64,000 bases of DNA, taken from NCBI GenBank assembly GCA_024196135.1, contig JAMQCK010000017.1:1-64000 (forward strand), written 5' to 3'. Within the stretch, counting starts at the first letter, position 1, and each line of letters opens with the position of its first letter. The DNA is from Pleurotus ostreatus/Saccharomyces cerevisiae fusant (taxonomy: Eukaryota > Opisthokonta). The notes under the pieces are model-generated. The model did not search any database, was not told the origin of the DNA, and was given only the letters and a program-made list of their open reading frames with translations. The position numbers and the translations under genes are program-made. This document shows positions 47,815 through 58,152 of the stretch, one piece after another.

Positions 47815-50800
47815 TTACTCGCCTGCGAAGAGGCGGACAATCATATACGTCGTGCACCCAACGAAGCGAACAACTGGATAGAGCTGGTCAGCGAGGTCGC
47901 CCGAAGAGACAGATGAATGACCTACAAGCGAGTCCTGCCACAGAGAAAAGCAAGAAGGCCATATACCCACTGACCGTCTTGCTCGCACCGTCGCTGTCAG
48001 CGCTGCCAGCTGTGTTCCTATACCGGGCGTTGGCTAACGTTTTCTTGACAGAATATGCGTCCACTCACAATATGAGAGCTCCGAGCAAACCATTGCTGAG
48101 CGTCCAGGCCAACAAAACGCTGCGCCAGATTAACGGATGATGAAAATTATGAAAAGGCGAACATACTTCGTGCGGAACGTCTTGTAGTAATCCTCCTGCA
48201 AAGTCGACGCATCTGGCTTGCTCTCCTGCTTTGGCGGCTTAGTATTCAGGACGTGAATCGCATCCTCGTAGAGCGCGTTGATGTCTTGTTCCTGCGTCGG
48301 CACGTTCACCTCGACCTCCGCCTTGCCATCCTTGGTGGTCGTAACGACGCCGAGATCGGTTTGGACCTTGTTGTCACCCTTCGTGCCCCACGAAACATCG
48401 TGAACGTTAGCGAAGGCGTAGACGTTGAGCACGGAAATGTATGAGGGCGACATGAGGAGATACTGGATAAAGGATGTGATCATGTGCCATGGCTCGAACT
48501 GCGTAGTCATGAGCAGAATGCGCACTGATGGATTGACGACCACTTACGAAGATGAGGGACGCGAGCAGGTAAAGCCCTGTGGTGGCGAGAAGCGAGACGA
48601 CGATGTTCCTATGGAGAGAGTCAGTGACTAGGTAGGAGCAGGTGTTCCAGCATGACTAACCTGAAAATGGAGTTTGTGAAGAGGTCCGAAAAGCTCAGGC
48701 CACCGGTCTCTTTCTGGATATTTTGGATACCCTTGACGGCCAGCAAGACAGCAGCCACCTACTTCACGTTAGCGCACGTCCGCTGCCTCTCGATGGACCT
48801 ATCTTACTGTCATGTAGACCGTGATTGCCGCAAAGCCCAAGAACGCCGTCGTGTAACCCCATTTGCTACCTTGTGGTCGGTTACCCAACGCCAATATGAA
48901 GCACATCACCAGCAGCCCAAGATAGATGTAGTTAATGATCATGTTGGGTATGTGCATGGCGGAGCCAACGATGGAGTCGTCCTCCATCGCCTGCGACAGA
49001 ATCGTGAACGCGATGTAGTAGTTGGCCTGAAACTTGATAAGTACAGTCCAGGACAGCATGTGGTAAGTGGCACTTACGAGCGAGAACCACGCAAATATGG
49101 TGTTAAATACTTGATAGACAGTCTCCACATGGAGCCAGAACTTGCGCATAAACGTGTGTGCAGAGCGATAGATATAATAGAAATGGAAGCTGAAGTGTCG
49201 TCAGCTTCCGCAGCCAGCAGATGCTGTTGGTGTCCACTCACATGGAATGCACGGCAGCGAAGAACGACCCGTTCAGCCACCGTCGCCGCTGCGAGATCAG
49301 CTCCGGCACCTGGTCTGGCACATCCGTCACCGCGTACGCGCTCTTCACGTAGTGCAGAATCCACGACCCGCCGCGCTTGCTCACAAGCTCCCAGCAGAGA
49401 ATACGATCCTCCGCAAGGTACATGTTCGCCGTGAAGATGTCCGCGCCCGCGCCGTGCATCTTCTCGCCGAGAAAGTACTTCTGCAGCGGGCCTTCGCCGA
49501 GCTCGTCGTTCTGCAGTGCGATGTACCGGTAGGCGGAGAAGGCGCCGGGCAGGACCGTGATGTACCCAAAGAGCGACTCGAGGGGCTTGTCGAGGATGTT
49601 CGAGATCTTGTACTCGAAGTTCTGGGCGGCGACTGAGGTTGAGATGAATTAGACACTCATCCTTTCGGACAAATGTAGAAGGCGCACCGAGAGGGTTGAG
49701 GAGGTTCAGGCCCCACTTTCCCTTGAGCGCAACAATTTCACCGCATGCGCCACCGACGTTGGAGTTGATATCGAAGGCCTTCCAAAGGTGGTAGATGGAT
49801 GTCGGACCCGGCATCGTACCAACGTCAAGCAGGACGCAGACGTTGGGTTGCAATATCGGGCCGAAGGCATTGAAGAACCAGCGATGAGAGTTGATCTTCT
49901 TCTGATTCTTCTCCTTCAAACAGAAGATGAGCTGGACCGGCATAGTACCGCGCTCTGCGCCCTCAATCTTCATGGAAGGTGTAACGGTGACTAGACGAGC
50001 GGTCAGCACAGGATCGGAACTGGTTGATGATACTTACTCTGCGTCGTGTATTCGTAGATGTGCGCTGTGACGGGCTTCTTGTTGACGACGTTCTGAGAAC
50101 TATCAGCCAAGGTGCATATGATGATATGAATGTGCGGACCTTGGCGATGCCATCTTGGTACGCGCCCATGGCCGCGATAACGCTCAGCGTTCTTGAGTTG
50201 ATTTTCTGCCGCCCGTCCGACACTATGCACACGACAACCTTTTTCCAGCCCTCCTTTCCCCACGTCTTACTACGATCGCGCTTGCACAAGTGCGCAATGT
50301 TCTTGATAACACCATGCATGGTGCGACAGAACAGTTCCTCGTCCTCGTTATACATCGTCATCACGATGAACAGCTCAGTTCGCCGAGGTGGATCGTAGTG
50401 AACCTGCCGAAGTGTGAAGCCGCTGTCCTTGAAGTCGTTCGGGTCGCATGTGGCAGCCGAGTAGCGCATATGCGTGAACTCGCGGTCGTTCTTCAGCGCG
50501 CACATGTCGAGGAGCTTGGACGCGACGGGCTGGTCAAGCACGAAATTGCCGTGGAAGAGCTCGACACGCTTGATGGTCTTGTACCGACGCGGAACGCGCT
50601 GGGGGATGCGTCCGTAGCGTATGTTCGTCTCCGAGCGCGCGTCATCGTCCCCATCCTCGTCCCCATACCCGCCCGGCATGTCGATGGTGCTTGCGGGATA
50701 GTCACTGATCGGGCGCCCAATGTTGAGGCGGCTCGCCTGCGAGTGGTCGCGGCGCAGCAAGGGAATGTCGCCCGCATCCGGGTCATCATCCTCGTAGGAG

Positions 50801-51410
50801 TGTCGCACATTCCCCGGCTGTTCGAGGTACATGGATTGCGGGCTGTGATCCATCGCCTGGTTCGCGTATTGTTGGTCGTAGCCATAGTCGTGTGCCTGGA
50901 GACCGCCAGGCTGAGGAAGGGGCGGCGGCGATCCTGGGTAGACAGTAGCGGGTGCGGGAGTGTGGCTCTGAGGGAGTGGAGGGGGCGATCCAGGATAGAC
51001 TGTGGCGGGCGCTGGCGTGTAGGACTGCGCCGGCTGCTGGACGTACGTCTCCTGCAGGGAATATCCTGGGTTGCGTAAGCTGGTTTTCTATGTCTGCGTA
51101 AAGGAGCAGCGCACCTGGGTACATCGTACTGCCTTGGTTAGGAGGCGGATAAGGATTAGCGAAGGGATCCTGCGCGGGCGCGCCAAAGACTGCCTGCGGC
51201 GGGGAGCCGTACTGCTGCATGGGAGGCGGCGAGCTGACTAGCGTGGGCGGCGCGGGAGGGGGGAACTGGTGGTCGAACTGATCGTACGGGTTGGGATTGT
51301 AGCCATCGTTGTAGTGCCTCCTCTGGGCCTCATCTGCCTGCACGTCGCGATAAGTATCGCGCGCGTCGTCGAACAAAACATCGAGAGCATACCTCCTGAT
51401 AATGTGCCAT
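47815..51410 (-). CDS. Chitin synthase (QRRRW family, division 1)
   Basis: Membrane glycosyltransferase 2 that makes chitin from UDP-GlcNAc for the cell wall. Fourteen exons from 51410-51393 (an 18-nt first exon) to 47873-47815 give 979 residues, all phases consistent. Signatures: [73 protein letters not shown] and [17 protein letters not shown] (QRRRW near residue 620). At least six hydrophobic helices follow, including [27 protein letters not shown] and LLASLIFFEPWHM. The C terminus ends [18 protein letters not shown]. The N-terminal 250 residues are Pro/Gln/Tyr-rich with a duplicated motif. No myosin or cytochrome b5 domain is present, so this is a class I-III type enzyme. Confidence 0.93.
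50915..51035 (-). repeat. Duplicated 17-residue motif in the chitin synthase N terminus
   Basis: Two consecutive copies of [17 protein letters not shown] (the linking residues are SH) are encoded in the third exon. The DNA copies differ at wobble positions, so the duplication is not very recent or is under protein-level selection. Confidence 0.7.
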
Positions 51411-51885
51411 ACCGTCGACTGCGATTTACAAAGACAACCAGCGGCAAGTTAGCGGACCTAAGTATTGTGTCGCCGGCGACGAGGCTGTGGTCGCAGTAGA
51501 TGGGGTGGCTGTGGTTGGAGGCGTACAGCGCCGCAAAACAGGGACGCGTCGGTGCTTCTTTGCGAGGGTTCGGAGAGTACAGCAAGGATATACAGACAAG
51601 GGGGAAGACAAGCTGTGAACGTCGCGGACAAGGACGTGCGCGTCGGCGGCGACAGCGAGCAGTTCGTTTGTTGCGCTTTGACGTCAGGACGGGGATTTCG
51701 AATGTGAAATCACTTGCCGGATAAGGAAAGTAATATGGTCGTTTGGCTTGGCGCCCACATCGCCACCACCGACATTGGCGGCACTTCCAACGCAGTAAAA
51801 AATTCTATACCCAGATAATCGTAAATGGAGTAAGTAGATGGTAGTATGTAGTACATCGGAACGGTATACAGCGACGTGATTAGTG
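51411..51885. other. Promoter side of the chitin synthase gene
   Basis: About 475 bp between the chitin synthase start and the AKTIP-like gene's stop codon, both on the minus strand. No coding exon seen. Confidence 0.45.
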
Positions 51886-52850
51886 TTAGTGCGATGTCGG
51901 TTGACCTTCAGCCGGCTTGTCCTGGCTTTCTGCGGCCCAGTCTCTTAGTCCAAGCTTCTCGCGAGCGTCTTGTATCTGGGAAGGCTTCATCTCTCGAAAG
52001 GTGATTCCACCGCGTGAGGCGCCTGACATGGACGGGTGATCGCGGTCGTAGAGGGCAGACGATGATTGGGATAGACTTGCGGTCTGTGTCGCCAGAGCAG
52101 CGAAGGAGGCGGTCGAGTCGTGATACCTAGAAGTGCGCGGGTGGATGGATTAGCTCGACCAAAGAAGGACAACGGTGCACGCACAATCTACAGACGTCAA
52201 GCATGTCAGCGCACATATTGGCAGCTTCACGAAGCTGGTACTCACCTGTAGGCTTCCCTGTTCAGGCAGTCTCCTTCCTCCAGACTATCGAGCGCATTCT
52301 TCTTGAAAGCAGCCTTCACCCAGTACAAGACATCAAACACATGATGTTCCTTTGGTCTGCAGAAGCTTTAGATCATGTTATGCAGGACGCCTCCGTTCGT
52401 ACCTCCAAGGGCGGAACCGCGGCGCGAGATTGAATATACCATCCTGCGCGACAAGGGGGTGGAATACATCCGTCACGAATTGCACGACAGGGGGACGCTC
52501 GGGATAGTTGCGAGGGAACACGAGACGGAACTTCAAGACGGCATCACTGTAGTAACCTGGTGTAGCCATCCGTTAGTCGGTAGATGGGTACGTCTACAGG
52601 TACACGCACCTTGATGGACAAAGAGGACAGCGTCCCACAGGAGAAGGCTTTCGATAGAGGGGACGACATAGACGCCCAGTGGACAGTGCGACGCGTGCCG
52701 CAACGAGGCGTACTCCAGCGCGACGGCGGTCTTCGTCGCAGGGCTGACCGTGTCAACCTCCTTCGACGCCGAGTCAGTCGGCTTATGCCCCTTCGAGCGG
52801 CTCATAGAGCGCTTCAGGCCGCTCAGGTCGAGGGACGGAGACTGGAACAT
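51886..52850 (-). CDS. AKTIP/Fused-toes-like ubiquitin E2 variant
   Basis: Exons 52850-52610, 52556-52403, 52356-52246 and 52126-51886 give 248 residues. The UBC fold is visible: LEYASLRH, PLGVYVVPSIESLLLWDAVLFVH, SDAVLKFRLVFPRNYPERPP, QFVTDVFHPLVAQDGIFNLAPRFRPW, then HHVFDVLYWVKAAFKK. The FHPLV segment replaces the HPN motif and no Cys follows at the active-site position, as in AKTIP/FTS, the catalytically dead E2 variant of the FTS-Hook-FHIP complex on endosomes. In filamentous fungi the equivalent complex links early endosomes to dynein (family knowledge). The C-terminal helix region (SQIQDAREKLGLRDW) also fits the family. The start could be the ATG at 52898. Confidence 0.75.
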
Positions 52851-52916
52851 CGTGGTCGGACGCAAGGATGGTCGCCTGATGCCTGATGCACATTGCATTC
52901 CTCTCTACTTCTGTTT

Positions 52917-53655
52917 CTACTCTTTCAACCCATACTTCGACCGATACTCGCGCATCTGCGCCAGCTCCTGCTCCATCCCCTTGCTCTCTAGCCACGACAT
53001 GAGGTCGCGCATTCGGAGGATCGCCCGCACGCGCCCCTGGCCACCGACGAGCTCCTCGATCTCCGTGACCGTGCTCCGCCCCGCGTCCCCCTGCCCGACT
53101 TCCTCGCGGTCCAAGAGCTGCACGACGCCGACAACCTCTCCACCCGCGGCCTGCACCGTCCCGATCGCCTCACGCACGGCCTTGCCGCTTGTCATCACGT
53201 CGTCGAGGATGAGCACGCGCCGTCCAGCAAGTGGCGCGCCGACCGTCTTCCCTCCCTCCCCGTGATCCTTGGCCTCCTTGCGGTCGTACGCAAAGCCGAT
53301 GTCGCGCTTGTGTTGCGTGTGAAGCGCGAGCGCGGTAACCGCTGCGAAGGGGATGCCCTTGTACGCCGGACCAAAGAGCACGTCGAAAGGAACACTTTCT
53401 GCCGGGAACGCGGCAGCGATGGTGTTCGCGTATGCATCGGCGAGCGTTGCAAGGATGGGGCCAGTGTTCAAGAGACCCGCATTGATGAAGTAAGGGGACA
53501 CACTAGCTACGACACGCGCGTCAGCGGTGGGTGTCCAGATCGAGGGTTGGCGAAGCTGACCGGCCGGATTTGAGCACGAAGGAGCCGAACTTGAGGGCGC
53601 CGACGCTCATGGCACGCTCGATGAGCTCATTTTGGTACGTCTCGAGGTTCGACAT
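52917..53655 (-). CDS. URA5: Orotate phosphoribosyltransferase
   Basis: Converts orotate and PRPP to orotidine 5'-phosphate in pyrimidine synthesis. Exons 53655-53561 and 53502-52917 give 226 residues, the same length as yeast Ura5. The PRPP-binding motif is VLILDDVMTSGKA near residues 127-139. Other blocks: GALKFGSFVLKSGRVSPYFIN at the splice, DVLFGPAYKGIPFA, and GFAYDRKEAKDHGEGG (catalytic loop). The acceptor CTAG at 53503 was chosen because it keeps the frame into VSPYFIN. Confidence 0.95.
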
Positions 53656-53726
53656 GGTCGTCGTCGCAGAGAAACGTTTTTCGTGCGAGCGCTGATAGCC
53701 AGCGATCGATTCAGATCACTGACCTG

Positions 53727-53733
53727 TGACTCA
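53727..53733. promoter_or_regulatory. TGACTCA site upstream of URA5
   Basis: A perfect TGACTCA, the Gcn4/Cpc1 bZIP site in other fungi, about 72 bp upstream of the URA5 start codon. It also forms the outer end of the inverted repeat described at 53727-53812, so it may be part of that element instead of a selected site. Confidence 0.35.
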
Positions 53734-53812
53734 CGAGGAGTGACGAGATGCGACGCGACACACCCTTTTTGGAAGTGCGACACCCCCTACGAAGTGCGAC
53801 ACTCGGGCTGGA
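53727..53812 (+). repeat. Left arm of an inverted repeat with GTGCGACAC words
   Basis: Begins at TGACTCACGAG, then a diverged spacer, then a core of about 60 bp (53746-53807) containing GATGCGAC, CGACACACCC, TTTTTGGAAGTGCGACACC and CCCTACGAAGTGCGACAC. The reverse complement occurs at 54557-54634 with few mismatches. More GTGCGACAC or GTGTCGCAC words follow up to about 53850. Confidence 0.65.
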
Positions 53813-54556
53813 AGTGTCGCACTTCGAGGAAATGTGCGACACTCGTTTTTGCCACGCGATTCAAACTTCGGCAAGTGCCGGTACCCGGCATATCCCGTAC
53901 TGGAGTCGAACTACGAGTGGAAGGTGCAAGTACAAGTAGCTATGTAGAGCGTGAACGTCTACATACTTTATGAACGCGCTTTAGGACCGATACTTGTGAG
54001 TCTGAGATGTAGAACCTGCTGTAAAGCGCCCTGTATGTGCCTCCATAGGCCTTCAAGTTAAGTTGAGCACGTGATGAGCCATCCACATCGCGGACATATT
54101 ATCTTATTTCGAGCCTGGTCTGATATCGGACGAGCTTCATGTTTTGTGAAGAGCAAAGATATTTATTCATGTACTATACGTGACTAGCTACGAGTACCGG
54201 GTACATTAAAAGCAGGATCTTTTTGAGTAAGTCATTGGTTGCGGTAAGACTGTTGCCTGCGCGAGCAGCCGAAAATGGGCTGCGCTGCTCACACAGCGGC
54301 AATGCCGGCTTCTCTCCAGCTAAACATGCTAGCCTACCTCTTGTATGAGCCCACCTAGCGAGCCGAGCCTCCCAACTCACTCCGAAGGTGGGCCGGGACC
54401 TTGTGCGGCGCGGTTTGAGCATGGGCAGGGCCGCCGTGATGGTGGTCGGGAGGAAGAACGAGCTTGTTTGCTCCTGTTGTTGGTGCTTAGGCAGGTTACA
54501 CCGCGAGGTGTCGTACATCCCAAGAAGCGCGACATCAGCGCCGCGAACCGCGACAC
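53813..54556. other. Spacer between inverted-repeat arms, no gene seen
   Basis: About 740 bp between the two arms. Short frames exist on both strands but no transposase or other motif is visible, so if this is an element it is non-autonomous. Confidence 0.5.
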
Positions 54557-54634
54557 GTGTCGCTCTTCGGAGGGGGTGTCGCACTTCCAAAAAGGGGTGT
54601 GTCGTGTCGCATCTTGTATATACTCGTGACTCAC
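54557..54634 (-). repeat. Right arm of the GTGCGACAC inverted repeat
   Basis: Reverse complement of the arm at 53727-53812. It shares GATGCGAC, CGACACACCC, TTTTTGGAAGTGCGACACC and the outer TGACTCA palindrome (54627-54633). Further diverged CGACAC words extend inward to about 54500. Confidence 0.65.
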
Positions 54635-54809
54635 CCAATTCAAGCTGAATGTTCACTGGCAAGCTCTCCGAGTCGCGGCGGTTTCTGGATGATATCCATT
54701 CCCTGACGCAAGGCCAGCGCAGTCAGCCGTAAAATACAGAGCTACATGGGTGGTGTAACAAAGGGGGATAATCTACGCATGTCTCAAGGGAAACCCATTG
54801 TCCAAATCA

Positions 54810-57128
54810 TCATACTACATTCATCCGCCCGAGGACATGCGAGTCGTAGCTGTGGCTGAGTGCAATGCCCTCGTCCGTGACGTCCGTTGGGGCTTGCGAC
54901 CAACGCTCGACGTACTCGCTGTTGAGGGGACCGCGCTCTGGCCGATTGGGAGTAGGCGTTCGCGGAGTCGGCCCGCGCGAGAGCTTGAGCGCACCCGAGC
55001 CCTCGTCGGTCAGCGACCGTACCGACGGCGCAGGCGCAAGGTACATCCTCCGCTCCTCCCGCTCCCGCTCGACCTCGTCCAGGTCACGCAGCCACGGTAT
55101 GCGCATCGCCTCCGCCGTGTCCTGCCGTATCGGCGGCGTCGGCGTCGTGCTCTTCTTCGACTCGGGCTTCGACTCCGCGTCGGGCTGCCATGACGCCCAC
55201 CGGCTGCGACCGTCGATAACGCCGCTAGGTACCCAGCGCCGGGATGCCCAGCTGTCGTTCCCAAGCTCGGCGGTCTCGCGCCAGGACTCGGGCGACGACG
55301 TGCGCGGCATGCGCGTGCCCCAGGGCTGCAGGCTGCTGCGGTCGTCGGACTCGGGCGTCGCAGGCGCGGGGTCAATCTCTGAGATCGTGTCCCCTCTGCC
55401 GTGGTACGAGCGAGGTGTGCGCGTCGTATCTCCGGTCGTATCACGACGGTGGCGGCCGGTGTAGTAGTACATGGTCACCGGGCGCATGCCAGGTGCCGTC
55501 TCTGCTTCCCCGGAGTCGACCTCGGATGGGAGGCGTCCACCGACAGCCGAGGGATAGGATATAGACGACCCGACGGACACTGTTCGCCTGGATATAGACG
55601 CTTTGGAGAGGTTGGTCCGATGCGCGTACACGGGCATCTTCCAGTTGTTCAGATCAGGCAGGTGCGGGAACTGCGGCGTCAGCTCTTGAACGGCGCGGAA
55701 GGAGTCCTGCATGCTGGCCAAAGACTTGTTGTGTGCGTGTGCGGCGGGTTGCGGTTGCAATAACGAGTCTTGCTTCGAAGGCGCGTTTGTCAGGGGTCGC
55801 GATACCATACTCCAGCTCGACGACGCGGGCCTGTTCTGGCCTGCTTCCGTTGGACCGGGAGATTCTGTGCGGAATTTCTCAGTGATGACGGACGGGCTGG
55901 GCATGTCGAGCTCGGAGAAGCGCAGGTGCAGCGTCGGTGCCCGCTGTCCACCGTAGAACACCGTGACACGCTCGCCCTTTCTCTCGACGGGGCTGTCACT
56001 GCGCATGGCGGCGAACGCGCGCATGCCAGGCAGGCCGAGGGACTGCATGGGCTGAGAGATTGGCTTCTCTGGAGCGCGAGGTGCGGCGTGAAAGGCGACG
56101 GCAGTGGGCGAGAGGGGCCGGAATGTGCTCATTCGCGGGTTGGCAATCAGCTGCATGAGTCGCGAGCGACGGCGGTCTGGTCGCACGTCGGTGAACGTCT
56201 CGACGCTCTCCATGCCAAGCGAGATGCCGACACAGAGCTTTGCGCGAGAAATGGCACGCAGGATGCGGCGCGCGAGGGAGACGGCGAAGGTAGCGGGAGC
56301 GTAGCCGACCAGAGTCTCGGCGAGGCCAACGACGAGGCCTGTTGTCGTCCATATTGTACCGCCAAAGGAGTGTACGGTACCATTCGAAGACGACTGGATC
56401 TCCTTGTGTTGGCGAGATATGTGTACGAGACGCCGAACCGCGAGGATCGCGGGAAGGGCCTGAAAAGCTGCCAATACTGCCAGGTCGGCGTATGTGGAAG
56501 CCGTCCATAGAGCCTGATCCTGCTTGTTTTCGAAGCCGACTGCGACTATCGTCGTGGTCCCATTCGAGAATGTGCCTGTCGAATGTGAGATAGAGGACTG
56601 GGGACTGGGCTACAGACGTACCGTGAGTGATGCCCACGAATGAAGCGACTTCGTACATGACAAGCGTGACAGGTAGAAATACAACAAGCATGATGATTTG
56701 AAGGGAAAGCTTGAGCCAGCGAGGAAAGCAACCAATGAACTGGGAACGCAAAAGAAAGAAGATGAAGAGCCCATAGAAGAAGATGGGAAAGACTGAAGCA
56801 ACGCCTGGTAGATAATAAGTGACGTTCTATCATAACAGTCCTTAAGCTTACCTAGAACAGTGTCGATCACTTTAAAGGTGCCGATGTTATCGCGTATGGC
56901 GGGGAGAAGGTGAGAGAGCAGATCCAGCAGGGCTAGCATGAAGTACGTGCAACCCTCTGCACCGAGCAACAGTTGTTTCCTGCCAAATCGAGACCCAGTC
57001 AGAAAGGAGAATTCTGGTGTGTCGCTGGCAACGCACCTGTGTCCCAAGCCCCAGTTTGCATAAACAGTCCAGCACGCGACGAGTGCCTCGAGACCCGCGG
57101 GCACCAGAAGGATTCCGGATTGCACCAT
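54810..57128 (-). CDS. Multi-pass membrane protein with long cytoplasmic tail, family unknown
   Basis: Exons 57128-57037, 56979-56852, 56804-56622 and 56575-54810 give 722 residues. At least six hydrophobic segments occupy the first 220 residues: ILLVPAGLEALVACWTVYA, TYFMLALLDLLSHLL, VFPIFFYGLFIFFLL, LQIIMLVVFLPVTLVMYEV, DLAVLAAFQALPAILAV and TTTGLVVGLAETLVGYAPA. The remaining 500 residues are polar, rich in Ser, Arg and Pro, with many possible phosphosites and no fold I recognise. The layout (helical bundle plus long tail) resembles fungal 7TM-type or other integral membrane proteins common in Agaricomycetes, but I cannot assign a family. Confidence 0.65.
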
Positions 57129-58152
57129 GGTGAACGATTGGCAGCGTAAGACGGTCGGTGAGGAAAGGCATATGGATCCCATCGGCTGTTCTGGTGTATC
57201 CTATGGTCGCAAGTAATGGGCATCGCAGTGCAGGGCCTGCCTGATCTGAGACTCGGCGGCGGGGGAGGGGGACGGGAACAGTGTCCCAGGGAACGAAGAA
57301 AGGAGCGGACCGCAGACTAGAGCTGCACGGAAAGATCGACCAGCGCAGAGAAGAACGAAGGGGGGAGAGAGCAAAGGCAATTCGGTGCGCGCAATGCGCA
57401 GGCGGTTCCGTCCCCGGTTGCTATCCCACGTCGATCGCGTTGCCATCGTGGAAGATGCAAACAATTGACAGTGTGCGTCACTAGAGGAGATCCCTTTGTT
57501 CGGGGCAGTTCAAAGCAGAAAGCTGAGGCCTCGAGACGCCCAGGCCGAGGCCGCTCAACTCACCAGGAACGTCAACGCGTCAACATCCACTCGAAACCCA
57601 AAACGGACGCTCTCGCTGAGCTACAGGTTCATACGCAAGTTGAGATGTGAGTAACAAGGTGCGGGTATTTCTTCTCACTGTGGGCTGTCAAATTGTCAGG
57701 CTACGGTCACATTCTGAGCAGAGTACGAAGTCAAGACTCAAAAGAGGGAAAGGCAAGCGCGCCAAACCGTGGCGTGGGAGAGGAAGAGTAATCACGTGGT
57801 GCCCATGTGCACCGAAGTTGAACTTGTAGTCGTGACAATGACCAAAAAAATCAGCATTGGGAAAGGCAGAGAAGCTCATTTGCTGGTATCATTATACTAG
57901 TTCGCTCAGATGTGAGCTTGTGGGATACGCAGAATCTTACCACTGGAATGGCCCGAAATGATGTTAAGGGTCGGTGTATGAGGGCATGCATTACAGTATT
58001 AGCGACAAACATGAGCGATAGCTTAGAAAGGTATACAGAATAGATCGTGATGTACAGATATTCGAGTGCTGAGCGTCCGTCAGATGTCTACGAATGTGCG
58101 TGATGAGATAGCAATGCAGTCTAAACATGATGATTGAGTGCAATGTCTAGTA
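57129..58152. other. Intergenic, 1.0 kb, no gene seen
   Basis: Promoter of the membrane-protein gene plus the 3' flank of VIP1, both on the minus strand. No coding exon, RNA gene or strong repeat found. Confidence 0.5.

Noticed and set aside
53890..53925. Possible tRNA, since the minus strand has a B-box-like AGTTCGACTCC
   Set aside because: The flanking bases do not form a T-arm stem and no anticodon or acceptor stem can be drawn.
53727..54634. Complete DNA transposon between the inverted arms
   Set aside because: No transposase reading frame lies between them and I could not find a clear target-site duplication at the ends.
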